NCBI GenBank assembly: GCA_019009955.1
Contig: CM032228.1
Span: 2,533,501-2,597,500 of the forward strand
Origin: Riptortus pedestris
Taxonomy: Eukaryota > Arthropoda > Insecta > Hemiptera > Alydidae
Direction: 5' to 3'
DNA length: 64,000 nt
Positions within the stretch are counted from its first letter, which is position 1, and the number at the start of each line of letters is the position of its first letter. The notes under the pieces were generated by a model. It was not told where the DNA came from, did no database searches, and saw only the letters and a list, made by a program, of their open reading frames with translations. Below are positions 46,831 to 58,154 of this stretch, one piece after another. The translations under genes and the position numbers were made by a program.

Positions 46831-47794
46831 AAACTTTTATTATGCTACTTAACATGCCAATTCGTTGTGCAATGACGTTATCACTTAAGATTTTACCTTG
46901 TCTCAACAATGTTTACTTGTTCTATACCAACCACACTCAATAATGATTGTAATTTCTTTCCGGCTTACTATTTATCCTAGTAACTGTAACAAACTTATAG
47001 AATTTTTTAATCTCAAGGAATACAAAAAAAAGAAGAAAAATGAGTTCTTGATCAATCCATCTCCACTGTATACAATATAAATCATAATCATGGATAGCAA
47101 TTATTCAAGTACCATAGGCCATAAAATTCATAATTAGGACAGCATTGTTTAATATAAACTATGCGGGAATACAAAATTATTTTCCCAAATGTGGCCTCAA
47201 ACACAACAATTTTGTCTATTTAATGTATTTAATTACCATTATTAAAAATATTCTAAAGTATGTAATGTAATGAAAATTGGCATTCATAGTTGTACTTACT
47301 TGTGCTCTGTTATATGTAACATATTAGCGAATCAATGTTAATTAGTAATTACACGTAACGTAATGGGTACACCTCCCCAGCAATTTCAATCCCCTTGTAT
47401 ATTGTTTTGTTTAAATAATTTATGCTATTTAACGAAATATTTCTGGCAGAGTCCATAACATCACTAAAAGAGCAAATAATAAATGTAGTATAAGTCATTA
47501 TCGTGTAAAGTGTAATGCGTACATACGTTCTATTGGTTTGAACACGTGTTTAGTGTTTAGCTTTAATTTAAAACATTATTGCTTTATATAATTAAGCATC
47601 AACTGCCTGTTGCCGCCAAAAGCCGACCCAAGTTGGCCGGTTCAAAGGCACTGCCAGGAACCAACTGTTGTCTCACAACTTCCGATCAATTATTCGGTTT
47701 AAATTATAGCAACTTCAGTTATTCTAAATATTAAACCATAGGAATGCTTAAATGTAAGTCTAAAAACATAACATCAGTGTTCATAGTATGCCTG
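46831..47794. other. No gene seen
   Basis: AT-rich with one GC-richer patch (about 47605-47690, CAACTGCCTGTTGCCGCCAA...). That patch has no ORF of note. Confidence 0.5.
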
Positions 47795-48510
47795 TGTTAA
47801 AAACACTTAAATGAGTACCAATAAAATTGCTTACTTTCGCTTTTGTTTGTAGTGTATATATCGTTTATACTATGTTATATGACAAAAGTGTATGAAACAA
47901 AAGTTACTCTAAATAACAAAATAAATATCTTTTTTATGTACAACTTTTCCAAAAACCCAATTGGAAGTAAAACATCTATATTTTTTTTCATTTCAGGCTT
48001 CCCTTATAATCCCCACTTCTGTTCGTTCCTAAAATTGTTAATATAGCCTATAATCAAAGCATTAATACTAACTTAAGAGTTTCGTTGAGTTCTGTTTAGT
48101 CATTTGTGCCTAATAAAATTGTTGACTCTCACTATAGTTTTTAGTGTGTATCTCATTTATACTACTTTAAACGACAAAAGTATATATAACAAAGTAAGCA
48201 ACTTTTGTTATGTGCATATTTACCAAAATAACAATAGAAAACGAAATATTGCAATTTTTTATTTCAAGCCTCCCTTATAACCCCCACTCTTGTATATTCA
48301 GAATTAATATAGCCTAAAGTCTAAGTTGGGTTAGTAGTAATATACGTACCAAGTTTCATAACATTTGGTTGAGCCGTTTATGCGAGAAAAGGTAACAAAC
48401 AGACACCGAAGCCACAATGGCAGATATCGTGTCTATGGCATGAGAAACAAAAAGTATCATGAAATTTCCCGAAAAAAATCAATGCACAGACAGACGTTAC
48501 AATTTAATAA
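47795..48510 (-). mobile_element. Helitron-like element, reverse
   Basis: Shares, in reverse, AAAGTTACTCTAAATAACAA, CTTCCCTTATAATCCCCACT (twice, about 250 bp apart, so the tandem units are here too), GAGCCGTTTATGCGAG and AATGCACAGACAGACGTTAC with the copies at 30052 and 58767. The 3' hairpin end is not visible. Confidence 0.55.
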
Positions 48511-50296
48511 TAATATATATATATATATAATATTAGCTTGGCCTTATTTTCAACAACACCTAAGTAAGGTCGACATTTGAAGAATTGTTTTGAAAACTTT
48601 ATCATTAATAAAACCTCATAAGTAATGTGGAGTAAGTGCCCTGGTAAATTCAGTTTGATTTCAAATGAATATACTTCCTTTGTTTATACAGCTATATCAT
48701 TCATTCAACTATGTTTAAGTATTTTTAGTTTACAGTACTATAGGGAAAAGTGCCAAAAAGAACATATTTTAATGGATGAAGTTCCAAATTGGACTAACTT
48801 TTGAGTTATCAACGTTTGTTCCTTGATGTGTCACAAAGCTAGAGTACCTCCGGAAAATTAGTAACAACAAAACATAGATTAATTTTGTCTACAAATTTAA
48901 ATTAAAGATGAATCAAACAGATAGAAAAGAAGCTTTTCTTTTTCAGAATAAAAGGTAAAGATATACATTTTTATACATGATACAGCTCTACTAACAAAGA
49001 GATAAATTACCAAAGATAGCCAATCCTGTTATCACTCCAATGATAACCGTACAAGCAGCAGTTTTACAATACAGGGTCGAACTGATTTCTCAGCTGTATG
49101 GTGCTTTACACCAGCATCACAGCAGAACACGTGATGCGATGCTGCAAATGGAACATGATGATGATTACACCATAAAACTTCAACACCGGTTAAATACATG
49201 TGTCTATATTGCAATCTTGTATTACTGCCTGTTAATAAGATATAGCATTATGAAATCGGTTCATTCTTTTTGAAAGACCAGATGTATTAAATACATCTAT
49301 TAAAGTACCAACCTTACATAAGTACAACCAATTCCAATTTACATCCATACCTTTTTGAAGGCTAAATACCCCACTTCCTTTTCTTTATATAGAGAATGTC
49401 ATCTCTATGAGTGTTGAATGTGGATGGCGATTGGAAAGTGAATATTTTCTCCCAAAATAGCATCAAATAGACTCCTATCCTACCTACTCAGGTCCCCTAC
49501 ATCAGCATGCTTTGCTATAGCTTAACCAGTCCTCTACAGCTTTCTCTTATAGTTCTTCTTCCAAAGGTTCCTTTTCTGTCATTCTTGCCCCAAAAGATTG
49601 TTGCAGGAGTCCTCATCAAAATCTCTAATACAGTACTTATGCTGTCCGTTTCCAATGATCTTTGATTTCTTCTGAGAGCCAGCAGTCTTCTTATTGGTTG
49701 TCCCATTAGTTTCGATTTTTAGTAATTACTGAACTTTTCAATATTGCTTTTTTTTCTTTTGCCACAAGCCTCTAATGTATTTCTCGGATCTTTTGGCAAC
49801 TATCTTCTTCTTTTCTTTATTAGGCATCTTATAGCTGTTTCTAAAAGTGAGTCCTGAAATGTTTTTCTTTGTCCGGTGCTGACAGATTGGCTTAGGTCGA
49901 TTGGTAAAAGAAAGAAGTTGTTGTGTTGATGTTGAGGGCTCCCTTCCAGTCTACTTGTGAAGTAGTCAGTGGACGCTCTGTCTTCCAAAGTCGGCGTCTG
50001 CTCTTTCCCCAAGAAAATTCAGTAATGGGGCAAGTGAACAGTACTCTACACTTTCCTCACAAACTAGAGTGCCTGTGCATATATTACAATGCCGAGTGAT
50101 TGATGTTGCAGAATCCAGCAATTGGGAAAAACAGAGATGTAGCCTGTCTGCATTTAATTTTTATTTTTGATAATCGGTTTCAATACCTAAGTGGCATCTT
50201 CAGGCAAAAAATACATAATTATAAACTAAAGCTCAATAATAAAATTTAAAAAATAACCATTTAGAAAGTGCCAAGAAAGCAACAATATAAGCTATG
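48511..50296. other. No gene confirmed; coding-like patches on both strands
   Basis: 49040-49273 has a 77-codon plus-strand ORF (ITVQAAVLQYRVELISQLYG...) in unusually GC-balanced sequence, with a minus-strand ORF opposite. 49450-50030 has two minus-strand ORFs of 63 and 70 codons. I recognise no domain in any of them and see no consistent splice pattern. Confidence 0.35.
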
Positions 50297-50443
50297 TTAT
50301 TTATTAGCATCTACTTTGTGCTACTAAAACTAATTGGGACAGGTTAGCAGTCTTTTATAGCCAGGATGGGTCAAAGGATTTGAATAACTCGCCACTCTAG
50401 GTTTACCACCTATGCCTTAATTCACAAGGTTAATCGGAGTCCC
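50297..50443 (-). repeat. tRNA-derived SINE, family I, degraded
   Basis: TTATTTATTAGCATCTACTT at one end, AACTCGCCACTCTAGGTTTA in the middle, CGGAGTCCC at the other. Same order as at 33721-33950. Confidence 0.65.
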
Positions 50444-51424
50444 AGTATTTAGTATAAGTGAAATTCAATAATTTATTAGAAGTGTACAGTACTCTTATCA
50501 TATATTAAAATAATTGAACTTACTCTTTGCTAAAAGAGGAAAAGAAACCATAGCTAGAAGAATATGGTGAGAAGAAAGACAGGACAGCCCTTTCAATCAG
50601 GGTCCTCCCCCCCCCTCTCTCTCCTTGCCCCAGCCGAGTCCTACATTCAGAGGGCTTTCTGTCTCGCTCTCAACATTAAGCCACTCCCTCTTCTTTATTT
50701 TCAACTTTTCTGCTTTTATTCAAATTGAGTAACAGTGTTATTTTGCACTCTTTGAATCCATTGCCGCAATGTGTTAGAGGTCCTTAAAATGTGACTGCTT
50801 CAGTGTAGTTGGTTTGTTTCTGATATTCTCGTTAATCAGCCTCTTGCCAGTTTGTCCACAGGCCATATGCACTCCAGCTTGTCAAGTCTTCAACTAAAAG
50901 AAAATGGTTGAAAGGCTATTGGATTGGTTAAACTACATTATAAACCCCCACTTACTCACCCTCGCAAAACTATAAAAACTGCCAACAGTCCAGTGATGAT
51001 GGTAGATTAAGAGAAATACACTTCATCTCTGCAAGCTCCTGTATTGGAATGGTTGTGAATGTGGTCCATTTGAAACGAGTGGGCTCCAATTAAGGCAGAA
51101 TGGAACGTGTATAATGAGGCAGTGGCAGCTCTGTAGAGTATGTTTCTGACACACTTGGCCCAGCTTGTCTTAGCTCCAAGGCCAATCTCCTACAGCACTA
51201 TGGTTCAGGCAATAGCTCGACTGCTCCATCTTTCTGTTTCACTCACAAACTATTGAGTGAGAATTTTCAGTTAAACTACAGAATTAGGCTTATTAATATC
51301 ATTAGCTAAAATATTAGGACTATTTTTAATTTACATTATCAAAAAGCAGAAATCATTTCATTATACAAAAATTTTTATTTCCTAAAATAGTGATTTTTTT
51401 TTCTGTTAAAATATCTTAGGCCTT
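50444..51424. other. No gene seen; 3' flank of the CHCH-domain gene
   Basis: C/CT-rich run near 50605-50630. A minus-strand AATAAA (complement of 51374-51379) lies about 50 bases after the CHCH gene stop and is its likely polyadenylation signal. Confidence 0.5.
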
Positions 51425-51556
51425 CTATTCGGGAACTGTGTCATTTGCCCGTCTCTCAGTTACATTTTGCCTGTAGTTGTTGAGGCAGTTGATGTAGTCC
51501 CGGACGAGATTTCTACACTCAAGAGGACAACTCAGATTGTTATCATAGCAATTCAG
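51425..51556 (-). CDS. CHCH-domain protein, last coding exon (MIC19/MIC25-like)
   Basis: On the minus strand TTCCTTTTTTTCAG is followed by CTGAATTGCTATGATAAC and an open frame of 43 codons to a stop. The product begins LNCYDNNLSCPLECRNLVRD, then YINCLNNYRQN. The pattern C-Y-x-x-N-x(4)-P-L-x-C-x(9)-C-L-N matches the second half of the CHCH domain of MIC19/MIC25 (CHCHD3/CHCHD6). Those are MICOS subunits of the mitochondrial inner membrane that fold with disulfides in the intermembrane space. Phase 0 fits the end of the exon at 54469. The open frame continues upstream into intron, up to 51790, but that part is probably not coding. The remaining doubt is whether it belongs to MIC19/25 or another CHCH family. 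Confidence 0.65.
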   Translation of the reverse strand: MNCYDNNLSCPLECRNLVRDYINCLNNYRQNVTERRANDTVPE

Positions 51557-51912
51557 CTGAAAAAAAGGAACTTCTTCAATAACATTATACTTTAAAGAAA
51601 TATAAGGCTTTAGGTCAATTGCTAAAAGTGATGTATGCTTGTGAAATGAGAAATTAAATTTAGTCCCTAGGTCCTTGATACAATCGCAGTTTAGACTAAA
51701 GAAAGTTGCTGTGTGCTGCAATGTCAAGATGAAGATGACATCGCCTCCCATTGTAAGGGCCCAATGTAAGCCAGATGTCAGGAAACTCACACATCATGAT
51801 ATATTTATATACCTGTGATAATTCTCTCACTAGGAGTGGGCGCTTCCTCAAGATTTAATACAAACAAAAAAACGTTAATATCTGAGTGGAAAAAAATGTA
51901 TTAATGCTTATT

Positions 51913-52121
51913 GTTATTTATTAACGCCCACTTTTATCCTACTATGGCTAATTAGGACGAGTTTTCTGCATCCTTTTCTAATCAGCGTTTGACTAAGGAT
52001 TTTATTTAGCGAGTTCTCTAAATAAATTCCTAAGGCCCATGTGAGAATCAAAACTTCAACTGTAGACATATCCAAGTCTATTAAGGCCGATGCCTTAACT
52101 CACGAGGCTAACACGAGACCC
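51913..52121 (-). repeat. tRNA-derived SINE, family I, degraded
   Basis: TTATTAACGCCCACTTTTAT ... ACTATGGCTAATTAGGACGA ... TGCCTTAACTCACGAGGCTA. Same architecture as 33721-33950. Confidence 0.65.
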
Positions 52122-52234
52122 ATGAATGCTCATTATAGAAAACACTTTGATTTAATAAGATTATTTTCAATTCAACACATAATAACAGATATTCACAATT
52201 TAATGTTTCATTCTTTGTTCAAGCCCCACTCTTC

Positions 52235-52465
52235 CTAGTCAGACTAACAAACTGAATCTTTAGTTTTATATAAAACTCTTTAAAGTTGGTATCATTCAAA
52301 TAATGAATAATAATAATATATATATGTTTATTGTGGTGTAAAGGAACATCCATACAAATTGATGGGCCTCATTTTCATCATCTATAAAGTAGAATTAGTA
52401 GGTATTTAAAGATAGTTTTGCATCATTAATACATCGATAGCTGATTTTCCTTAAAGGAAATCTAA
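52235..52465 (-). repeat. Degraded family A copy, reverse
   Basis: TTTAGTTTTATATAAAACTC, a short TA run, GGGCCTCATTTTCATCATCT and the degenerate palindromic end GATTTTCCTTAAAGGAAATC. Confidence 0.6.
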
Positions 52466-52785
52466 AGCGATTTTTCATGTTACACAACACAATAACATTT
52501 GTTAGGAAACTCGATTTAATGATTGCTCGTGAACTCGAAGGAATACATTTGATGACACAAGCAAGTTCTATGATGTAGAGTATTAAGCATTTTTAATTGT
52601 GATGAAAAATGGAGGATATGGAACATACACATCTGCTAGCATTAAATGATGGTTTAGCTTAAAGCAATATCCGAAGCTAAAATTCATCAGAAGGTGGATA
52701 TTCCAGTTTTATCGATTCATGATCCTAACAAGAACGAAAAATGAATTTCAATATATGCTATTCAAAAATACATTATAAAATTAAA

Positions 52786-53003
52786 TTATTTATTAACGTC
52801 CACTTTACGATACTATGGCTATTTGGGACGGGTTATCTACAGGTTACCACCCTTTTCTAACCAGGCTGGGACTAAGGATTTTATTTAATGAATTCCATCA
52901 GTAAATAAATTCCTGCTACCCAGACAGGGAATGTAACTCGCTACTCTAGGTTTACCATGAGATTAAGGTCAACGCTTTAACCCGCATCGCTAACCTCAGC
53001 CCC
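52786..53003 (-). repeat. tRNA-derived SINE, family I
   Basis: TTATTAACGTCCACTTTACG, GACGGGTTATCTACAGGTTA, CTACTCTAGGTTTACCATGA and GCTAACCTCAGCCCC. Near full length. Confidence 0.72.
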
Positions 53004-53777
53004 AAATACATTATAGAACTTTATGACCATGGGATTCGCAAAGTTTTAAAACTACATGTTTCATCGTGATAATAAATGACAGGATGCAAGATTTATCATG
53101 AATCAAAATTATTCAAGCATGATAATAATATATTTTTCTTTTTAAATTAACTTTTACTTTATTAGCCAAGGGGATATTACTTGGTGAGCCCATGACTAAA
53201 TAAAGTCCATTAACCCCCCCCCCCCAAGGAACCGAATCCACAACCCAATTTTTTTTAAGATCCATCTACTTAGTCGCAGGATGGCAGCCTATTCAATAGT
53301 CATATTCTACTTATTATATCTAATTGTTAGTCCTGTTTTTATGTTTTTAGCAACTTCATGGAGCAAAATGGAACACTGTACTATATTGTTATACACTTTG
53401 TAATTTATCTATCAATATAGGATATTTAAAAAAAAAAAAAATTGTTAGCATGTAATTCTGAAAAACCCAAGGTCAGTCATAATTGTTCAGCAAGAGGATT
53501 CTCTTTGAATCAGGAATAAAGAATCTCATTAAAAATAGGTAAATAGCATATTTCACCCTTATTAATTTCTTTGCTTTATAGAATTTCTTTCTCTCTGTTA
53601 TAAATTAATATTTTATTACCACAAAGAGGACGAAATACGTTTTGAAGGAAAAAGATTAATCTCTTTAGTTCACAAATCCTCCAAGGGTTATTGATAAGTG
53701 GAACAGCAAAAGCACAAAAGACGAGGCCTTTTGAGATTTACTACATACTCCATCAGTTAATATATTTATAGAATAAA

Positions 53778-53778
<1 letters not shown>

Positions 53779-53851
<73 letters not shown>
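53779..53851. repeat. (TA)n microsatellite
   Basis: About 36 uninterrupted TA units in the intron of the CHCH-domain gene. It is not inside a recognisable family A copy. The 108-codon minus-strand ORF across it is an artefact of the repeat. Confidence 0.95.
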
Positions 53852-53855
<4 letters not shown>

Positions 53856-53956
53856 GATATTAATATATTTCCCTGCAGACAATTCTGGTGAGAAAAAAAT
53901 TAACAAAATATTTTTTTTTATGAATAAAAATAACATGAGGTTCATTAATAACTGTT

Positions 53957-54270
53957 GTGGGGCACCATTGGCCATGCGGGTTAAGGTATTAGTATATATA
54001 CTACTAGCTTCAGTAGTACAAATAGGTGGAGGCTCGATCCAGACCAACGGAGAACATGAGTTGACTACGAGAGCTGATGAGTGTGACAGCACTTGTGGAT
54101 TAGCAGGAGTCTAGCAAGTATATGCAGTGGACAGCCACTATGACTCTCTTTGATCTTGTTCAAGGAGTGCTCTGAAGACAAATCATTCCAGGTCCTCCTC
54201 GGTTAACGGGGGCTGTACATTGAGTTGATCGTTCTATGTAAAACTCTGATTATGAATCCCTCGAATATCG
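53957..54270 (+). repeat. tRNA-derived SINE, family II
   Basis: GGGGCACCATTGGCCATGCG head, GGTGGAGGCTCGATCCAGAC as B-box-like block, CAACGGAGAACATGAGTTGA, CTCCTCGGTTAACGGGGG. The body order is shared with 39241-39630. Confidence 0.65.
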
Positions 54271-54468
54271 CTTTATATGAAAAAACATATAAACCCGAAC
54301 GTATAAAATTGTGACAATGATTTTAATTATGGCTTTCCACTTGCAGGAGACTCATTTATTTATTTATAGTTGTGCTAATATATATAAGATACTACTGAAA
54401 CCATTTAGCTAATAACTTTTAAGTGGTTGTAGATAACTAGGAGCAAGGTAGTAGAGTAGTGAACTCAC

Positions 54469-54728
54469 GACAGGAGCACCATTCGCACAAGGGCACTTCA
54501 CTTTCTCATAATTATTGAAGCTGCGTTCCAAGTATCGTATAGCAGTCATATCCATTCCTACTTTCCTCGCGTGGTTCTCCTCGACACAATCGTGGATCGC
54601 TTGCCAGCTAGATTCGTGCCTCTCGATCGCTCTGTAACTACCTTTGCCCCTCCTTTCGCCTCCATTAACTTGTTCCTCTCCAGACAATTTCTGAAGTGCT
54701 TCTTCAGTAATGGTAAACGCCGACCAGT
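54469..54728 (-). CDS. CHCH-domain protein, internal exon (MIC19/MIC25-like)
   Basis: Minus-strand acceptor GGTGTTTGCAG|AC and donor GTC|GTGAGT bound a 260-bp exon open in one frame. Product: WSAFTITEEALQKLSGEEQV ..., a charged middle with AIERHESSWQAIHDCVEENH, and LERSFNNYEKVKCPCANGAP then V. A short amphipathic segment, a charged helical part and F-x-x-Y-E before the first CHCH cysteine follow the MIC19/25 order, but the helical part is short for that family. Joined to 51425-51556 it gives C-A-N-G-A-P-V-L-N-C, a CX8C pair where CX9C is usual. The exon starts in phase 1, so at least one upstream coding exon with the start codon is missing from my model. The plus-strand ORF opposite is a shadow. 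Confidence 0.6.
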
Positions 54729-55096
54729 CTGCAAACACCGATTAGCATTTACTACGAGGAAGAGCTCCCAGTTTCTTCCCAAACAAATAGAATCTTTAAA
54801 AAATTCACTCAGGATTAGTATGACTCAGAACATTCTGAAAATTATCAAAAAATGTATTTGGAGGCATTTGTATTTAAAAATAATAATAAAGAGTTTGAGA
54901 TAGTTTAGGCAAGCTCAAAGAAGCAGTAACATGTTTTTTTAACAAGCTGATTTTCATCAATAGAAGTCATAATTCATTTATTAGTTTGGAACTTTCTTGC
55001 TGTGGCAATGCTGATCAATAAATCTCTTCTCGAAACAGAAAACAAAAACTAAGCAATAATGGAAAAGCACAGAATATAAAACAGGAAACAAAAAGA
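54729..55096. other. Upstream of the CHCH-domain exon; first exon not found
   Basis: The missing start exon of the CHCH gene should lie between here and PSMA5. I found no convincing ATG-donor combination of the right phase. Confidence 0.4.
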
Positions 55097-56150
55097 AAGT
55101 TTGTCACACAGGTGCTGCGTAAACTAAACACTTGGGTTGACTATCGTATGGCAACAATCTTATTTCAGCCTCAATTCCCTAATTGTCCAGTACTAACTAT
55201 CCTATTTAAATAGGAATTAAAATGCAAGCTGGGATGAGCTGTCTAGTGACTGAGATACTAGAAAAGAAAATCGGAACAATAGAAGTGAGAGTTTACTGAT
55301 GACTGACACAAAATATAATAAAACTCGGATAATAAGCGAGTCAGAGGAAATGTGCATAAAACAATAGTTGTAGAAAATTAATGTTACAAGATTGGTTATA
55401 TATTTGTTGATCCGGCACACAATAAAAGAGTTATTTCAAATTTGCTATCCCACCCTTCAAGGCTCATTTCAGATTAATATGTATAGTCTTTAGTTTTGCA
55501 TTAAACAGGTAAATATCAAGTTCAGCATTGATCAAGTAATGTAGTCTAGAATTTAAAATCTCGCATATAATCCTGAGTTGGTATTCTGGCAGGAAGTGAC
55601 TTCTAATGAAGGCAGATGAAAGAATGGCTACACTAAGTTACGGTGGAAGCGAAGCCGATTCTTTCATCTACCTACATTGCATATAATTCACATAAAAAAG
55701 TCCAATAAAAGCAATATTTGGTATTTAATCTCGAAATAAAACATTTTAAGGAATACCATCTTATTGTTAATATGATATGAGTAAGAAGAGGTTTACTGAA
55801 AGCTGAAAACTAAAAAATGCAAGCATCTCGGTTAATATAGAGAAAAAATGAATACATTTATAGAGCATTAAATGTTCCTCTTATTGAGGAATAATTTATT
55901 GGTTCTATACAATCTGTAACAACAGAGATATGTCAACATTTCTCCTCCCACTGCTCCAATTTCAGCAATTAACAAACTTCATCTTAAGCATTACATAAAA
56001 TGTTGAATTTGGTAACAATTAAATAATACGAGTAGCATACTTAGTTTTGAGCGGACCTCATTATAGTCATTTCCTGGGTAGGATCAATGGACATCTGAAG
56101 AACTGAGGTCACAAGTATAAGCTCAATAGCTGATTTCCAATCTGTTAAAA
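55097..56150 (-). repeat. Two degraded reverse family A copies
   Basis: First part: GTTTGTCACACAGGTGCTGC and GCGTAAACTAAACAC, running to about 55560. Second part from about 55690: CAATATTTGGTATTTAATCT, GAAAGCTGAAAACTAAAAAA, CATTTCTCCTCCCACTGCTC, and GCTCAATAGCTGATTTCC at the end. Between them lies the hairpin at 55605-55678. Confidence 0.6.
55605..55678. ncRNA. Candidate hairpin, about 74 nt (function unknown)
   Basis: Arms AATGAAGGCAGATGAAAGAA + TGGCT (55605-55629) and its near-perfect complement 55653-55678 pair over about 24 bp with two mismatches and one bulge, leaving a 23-nt loop. Size and shape would suit a microRNA precursor. I recognise no known mature miRNA, and a short inverted-repeat insertion is equally possible. 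Confidence 0.3.
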
Positions 56151-57401
56151 GGTGCAATTGGACCGTAGCAAATTTAGTTGGCACAGAGGCCAACACCTCC
56201 CACAGACATATCCAAGGCTCGATAAATATTAAGATCAATGACTAAATGTCCCAAAAAATAGTTCCAAATTGCAATCAAGCAAGACAAATGTATATTAAAT
56301 GAGTCGAACCCAATTTCCACCAGATGAATAGGTTCCTATCACATGGCAATGAAATAGTAAACCATGTATGGATGTTAACCTTACACTAATATTCCAATTT
56401 TGAAGGAAGGTCGGTGAAATATATACAAAGATGCTGAAAATAAGTATCTTTCAAAAATGAATAAGCACAAAAGAGTATGCTGAGTGTAGCTGGATGGAGG
56501 ACAATATCTTTGCCATTCCTTCAGAGATTATATCATCTGGACTCTATTACTCCCTTACTAAGAACACTGAAAACTAAATTAAATTAAGCTGGGCATGAGA
56601 CATACTGTAATATCATGCCTGAATGTGAAAATCACACAAGAGTAGGTGTTTACTCAAAGCTGGAAATGGGAAAAAACACCATTAATATTTAAGTTACAAA
56701 GATACACATATAGCAAATATTCCAGTTAATAGCCATATCAACATGATTGATTATTCAACATTGTTCGATTTGTGGAGGTTTAAAGAAAGTTTTGAAAAAT
56801 CATGACATGAATGCAAGATCAAGAAAAGATTTCCTAATGCGGGAATCAGATAAAAAGTTTGATAACCACATTGTCTCTTGACAAAAGGAATGTCAGGCGA
56901 TAGTTGCATTTCCCTTTGAAATTTCTCTCCCACGTAATTAAGTACAAGCTCATTTTAATCAATGTCAGGAATTAACCCTATTTGAAGCAAAGAAAATAGA
57001 AATTCTTCTTATCCTTTCAACCGGGACTTTTATTTTTCTCTTCTTCATTTGAACACTGTTTTAATAACTACTATAAATAGCTAATTACCAGTTGTTATAC
57101 TTACTACCTTCCCAGGAGAGCGCATTAAGAAGATTTTATAAGAGCAGACCACTGAAAGTAGGGGCACTTTTTCTGCTTGAAAAATTACAGAGAGAAAACT
57201 CATCTGAATGAACACTTGGCACTGGTTTTCTAAATAATTTTATTTTTTTAAGAAACCAGATGAAAAGCATAAAATTTCTGATAAAATTATAAAAGAAAAA
57301 AAAATAAACACTAGTAATCAAATTACAACTTTATTTATATAAACATAATTGGAACAGAAATGTAAAGTAGAGCCAGATAAATAATTTTTTTTTAAAATAT
57401 A
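56151..57401. other. No gene seen; 3' flank of PSMA5
   Basis: AT-rich, with short minus-strand ORFs lacking domains. TTTATT at 57330-57335 is a minus-strand AATAAA about 70 bases after the PSMA5 stop, its likely polyadenylation signal. Confidence 0.5.
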
Positions 57402-58154
57402 TTACTGTGTCGGAGCAGCATTGATTGCTACTGCTATTTCCTCTGCTACTTCTTCTTTAGTGTACATGCGGAACTCCTTCTCTTTCTCAGTAACGACAGC
57501 AATTTCAACATTATTCTCAGTCAATTTCTCCTCCATTACTTCTTTCAAGATGGTCAATATCATCTGTATGGCTTCCTTGAGAGACATTCCTCTATGATAA
57601 AGCTCCTGAAGACGTTGCTGAGCACCTTCGCTTCCGGAGCCTATAGCCTTTGCATCGAAATATATGAACGTGCCTGACGGGTCCATGTGGTAAAGCTGTG
57701 GTCCTCGATAATCATAGCCTCCGAACATAACAGCGACACCAAAAGGCCTGCTCATTGCAGGGCCTGCATCTTCATCTGCATCGCCAAACCTAATAGCTAA
57801 GTTGGAGACAGCCTGTGCAGTCGATTCGATGGGCATTTTCTCATCGTAGACAAACCAATGATTCTGGCATTGGACCCTAGCATGCTCGACAAGGGTTCTA
57901 GAATCAGCCATTAGACCACTGACAGCACAGCCAATGTGGTCATCGACTTGGAGTATTTTCTCCACAGCTTCCGGCTCCATCAGGGGCGACTTTATCCTTT
58001 TCTCTGCTCCCATCACCACTCCTTCAGGCGTACACACTCCGATTGCAGTAGAGCCAAGTTTTATAGCTTCGATAGCATATTCGACTTGGAAAAGTCTGCC
58101 TTCCGGAGAGAAAGTATTCACTCCTCTATCGTATTCTGAACGTGTAAGAAACAT
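57402..58154 (-). CDS. PSMA5: 20S proteasome subunit alpha type-5
   Basis: Structural subunit of the outer alpha ring of the 20S proteasome, in cytosol and nucleus. The alpha rings gate substrate entry and do not cut peptides. 250 residues, close to the 241 usual in animals. Residues 8-27 ([20 protein letters not shown]) are the alpha-subunit signature. [20 protein letters not shown] follows (34-53), then [48 protein letters not shown] and a C-terminal [16 protein letters not shown]. The N-terminal extension specific to alpha subunits is intact and no catalytic Thr is expected. The frame is uninterrupted, so the coding region has no intron. The start is the only ATG upstream of the signature. 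It is either an intronless native gene or a retrocopy that has kept its frame; purity of the frame favours a functional gene. Confidence 0.97.
   Translation of the reverse strand: MFLTRSEYDRGVNTFSPEGRLFQVEYAIEAIKLGSTAIGVCTPEGVVMGAEKRIKSPLMEPEAVEKILQVDDHIGCAVSGLMADSRTLVEHARVQCQNHWFVYDEKMPIESTAQAVSNLAIRFGDADEDAGPAMSRPFGVAVMFGGYDYRGPQLYHMDPSGTFIYFDAKAIGSGSEGAQQRLQELYHRGMSLKEAIQMILTILKEVMEEKLTENNVEIAVVTEKEKEFRMYTKEEVAEEIAVAINAAPTQ

Larger units (their letters stand above)
51557..54468 (-). other. Intron of the CHCH-domain gene
   Basis: 2.9 kb containing reverse family A fragments (51795-51900, 52235-52465), family I SINEs (51913, 52786), a C-run near 53215, a long (TA)n (53782-53851) and a family II SINE (53957). 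No other exon candidate is evident. Confidence 0.55.

Noticed and set aside
51557..51790. Upstream part of the 121-codon minus-strand ORF
   Set aside because: A strong polypyrimidine-CAG acceptor at the 51556 border indicates the exon starts there, and the CHCH motif lies only after it. The rest is probably open by chance.
54571..54903. 110-codon plus-strand ORF
   Set aside because: Antisense to the CHCH-domain exon, which has consensus splice sites and motif support.
56751..56933. 60-codon minus-strand ORF as the missing start exon of the CHCH-domain gene
   Set aside because: It begins with GTG rather than ATG, has no donor of the required phase, and shows no similarity to the expected N-terminus.
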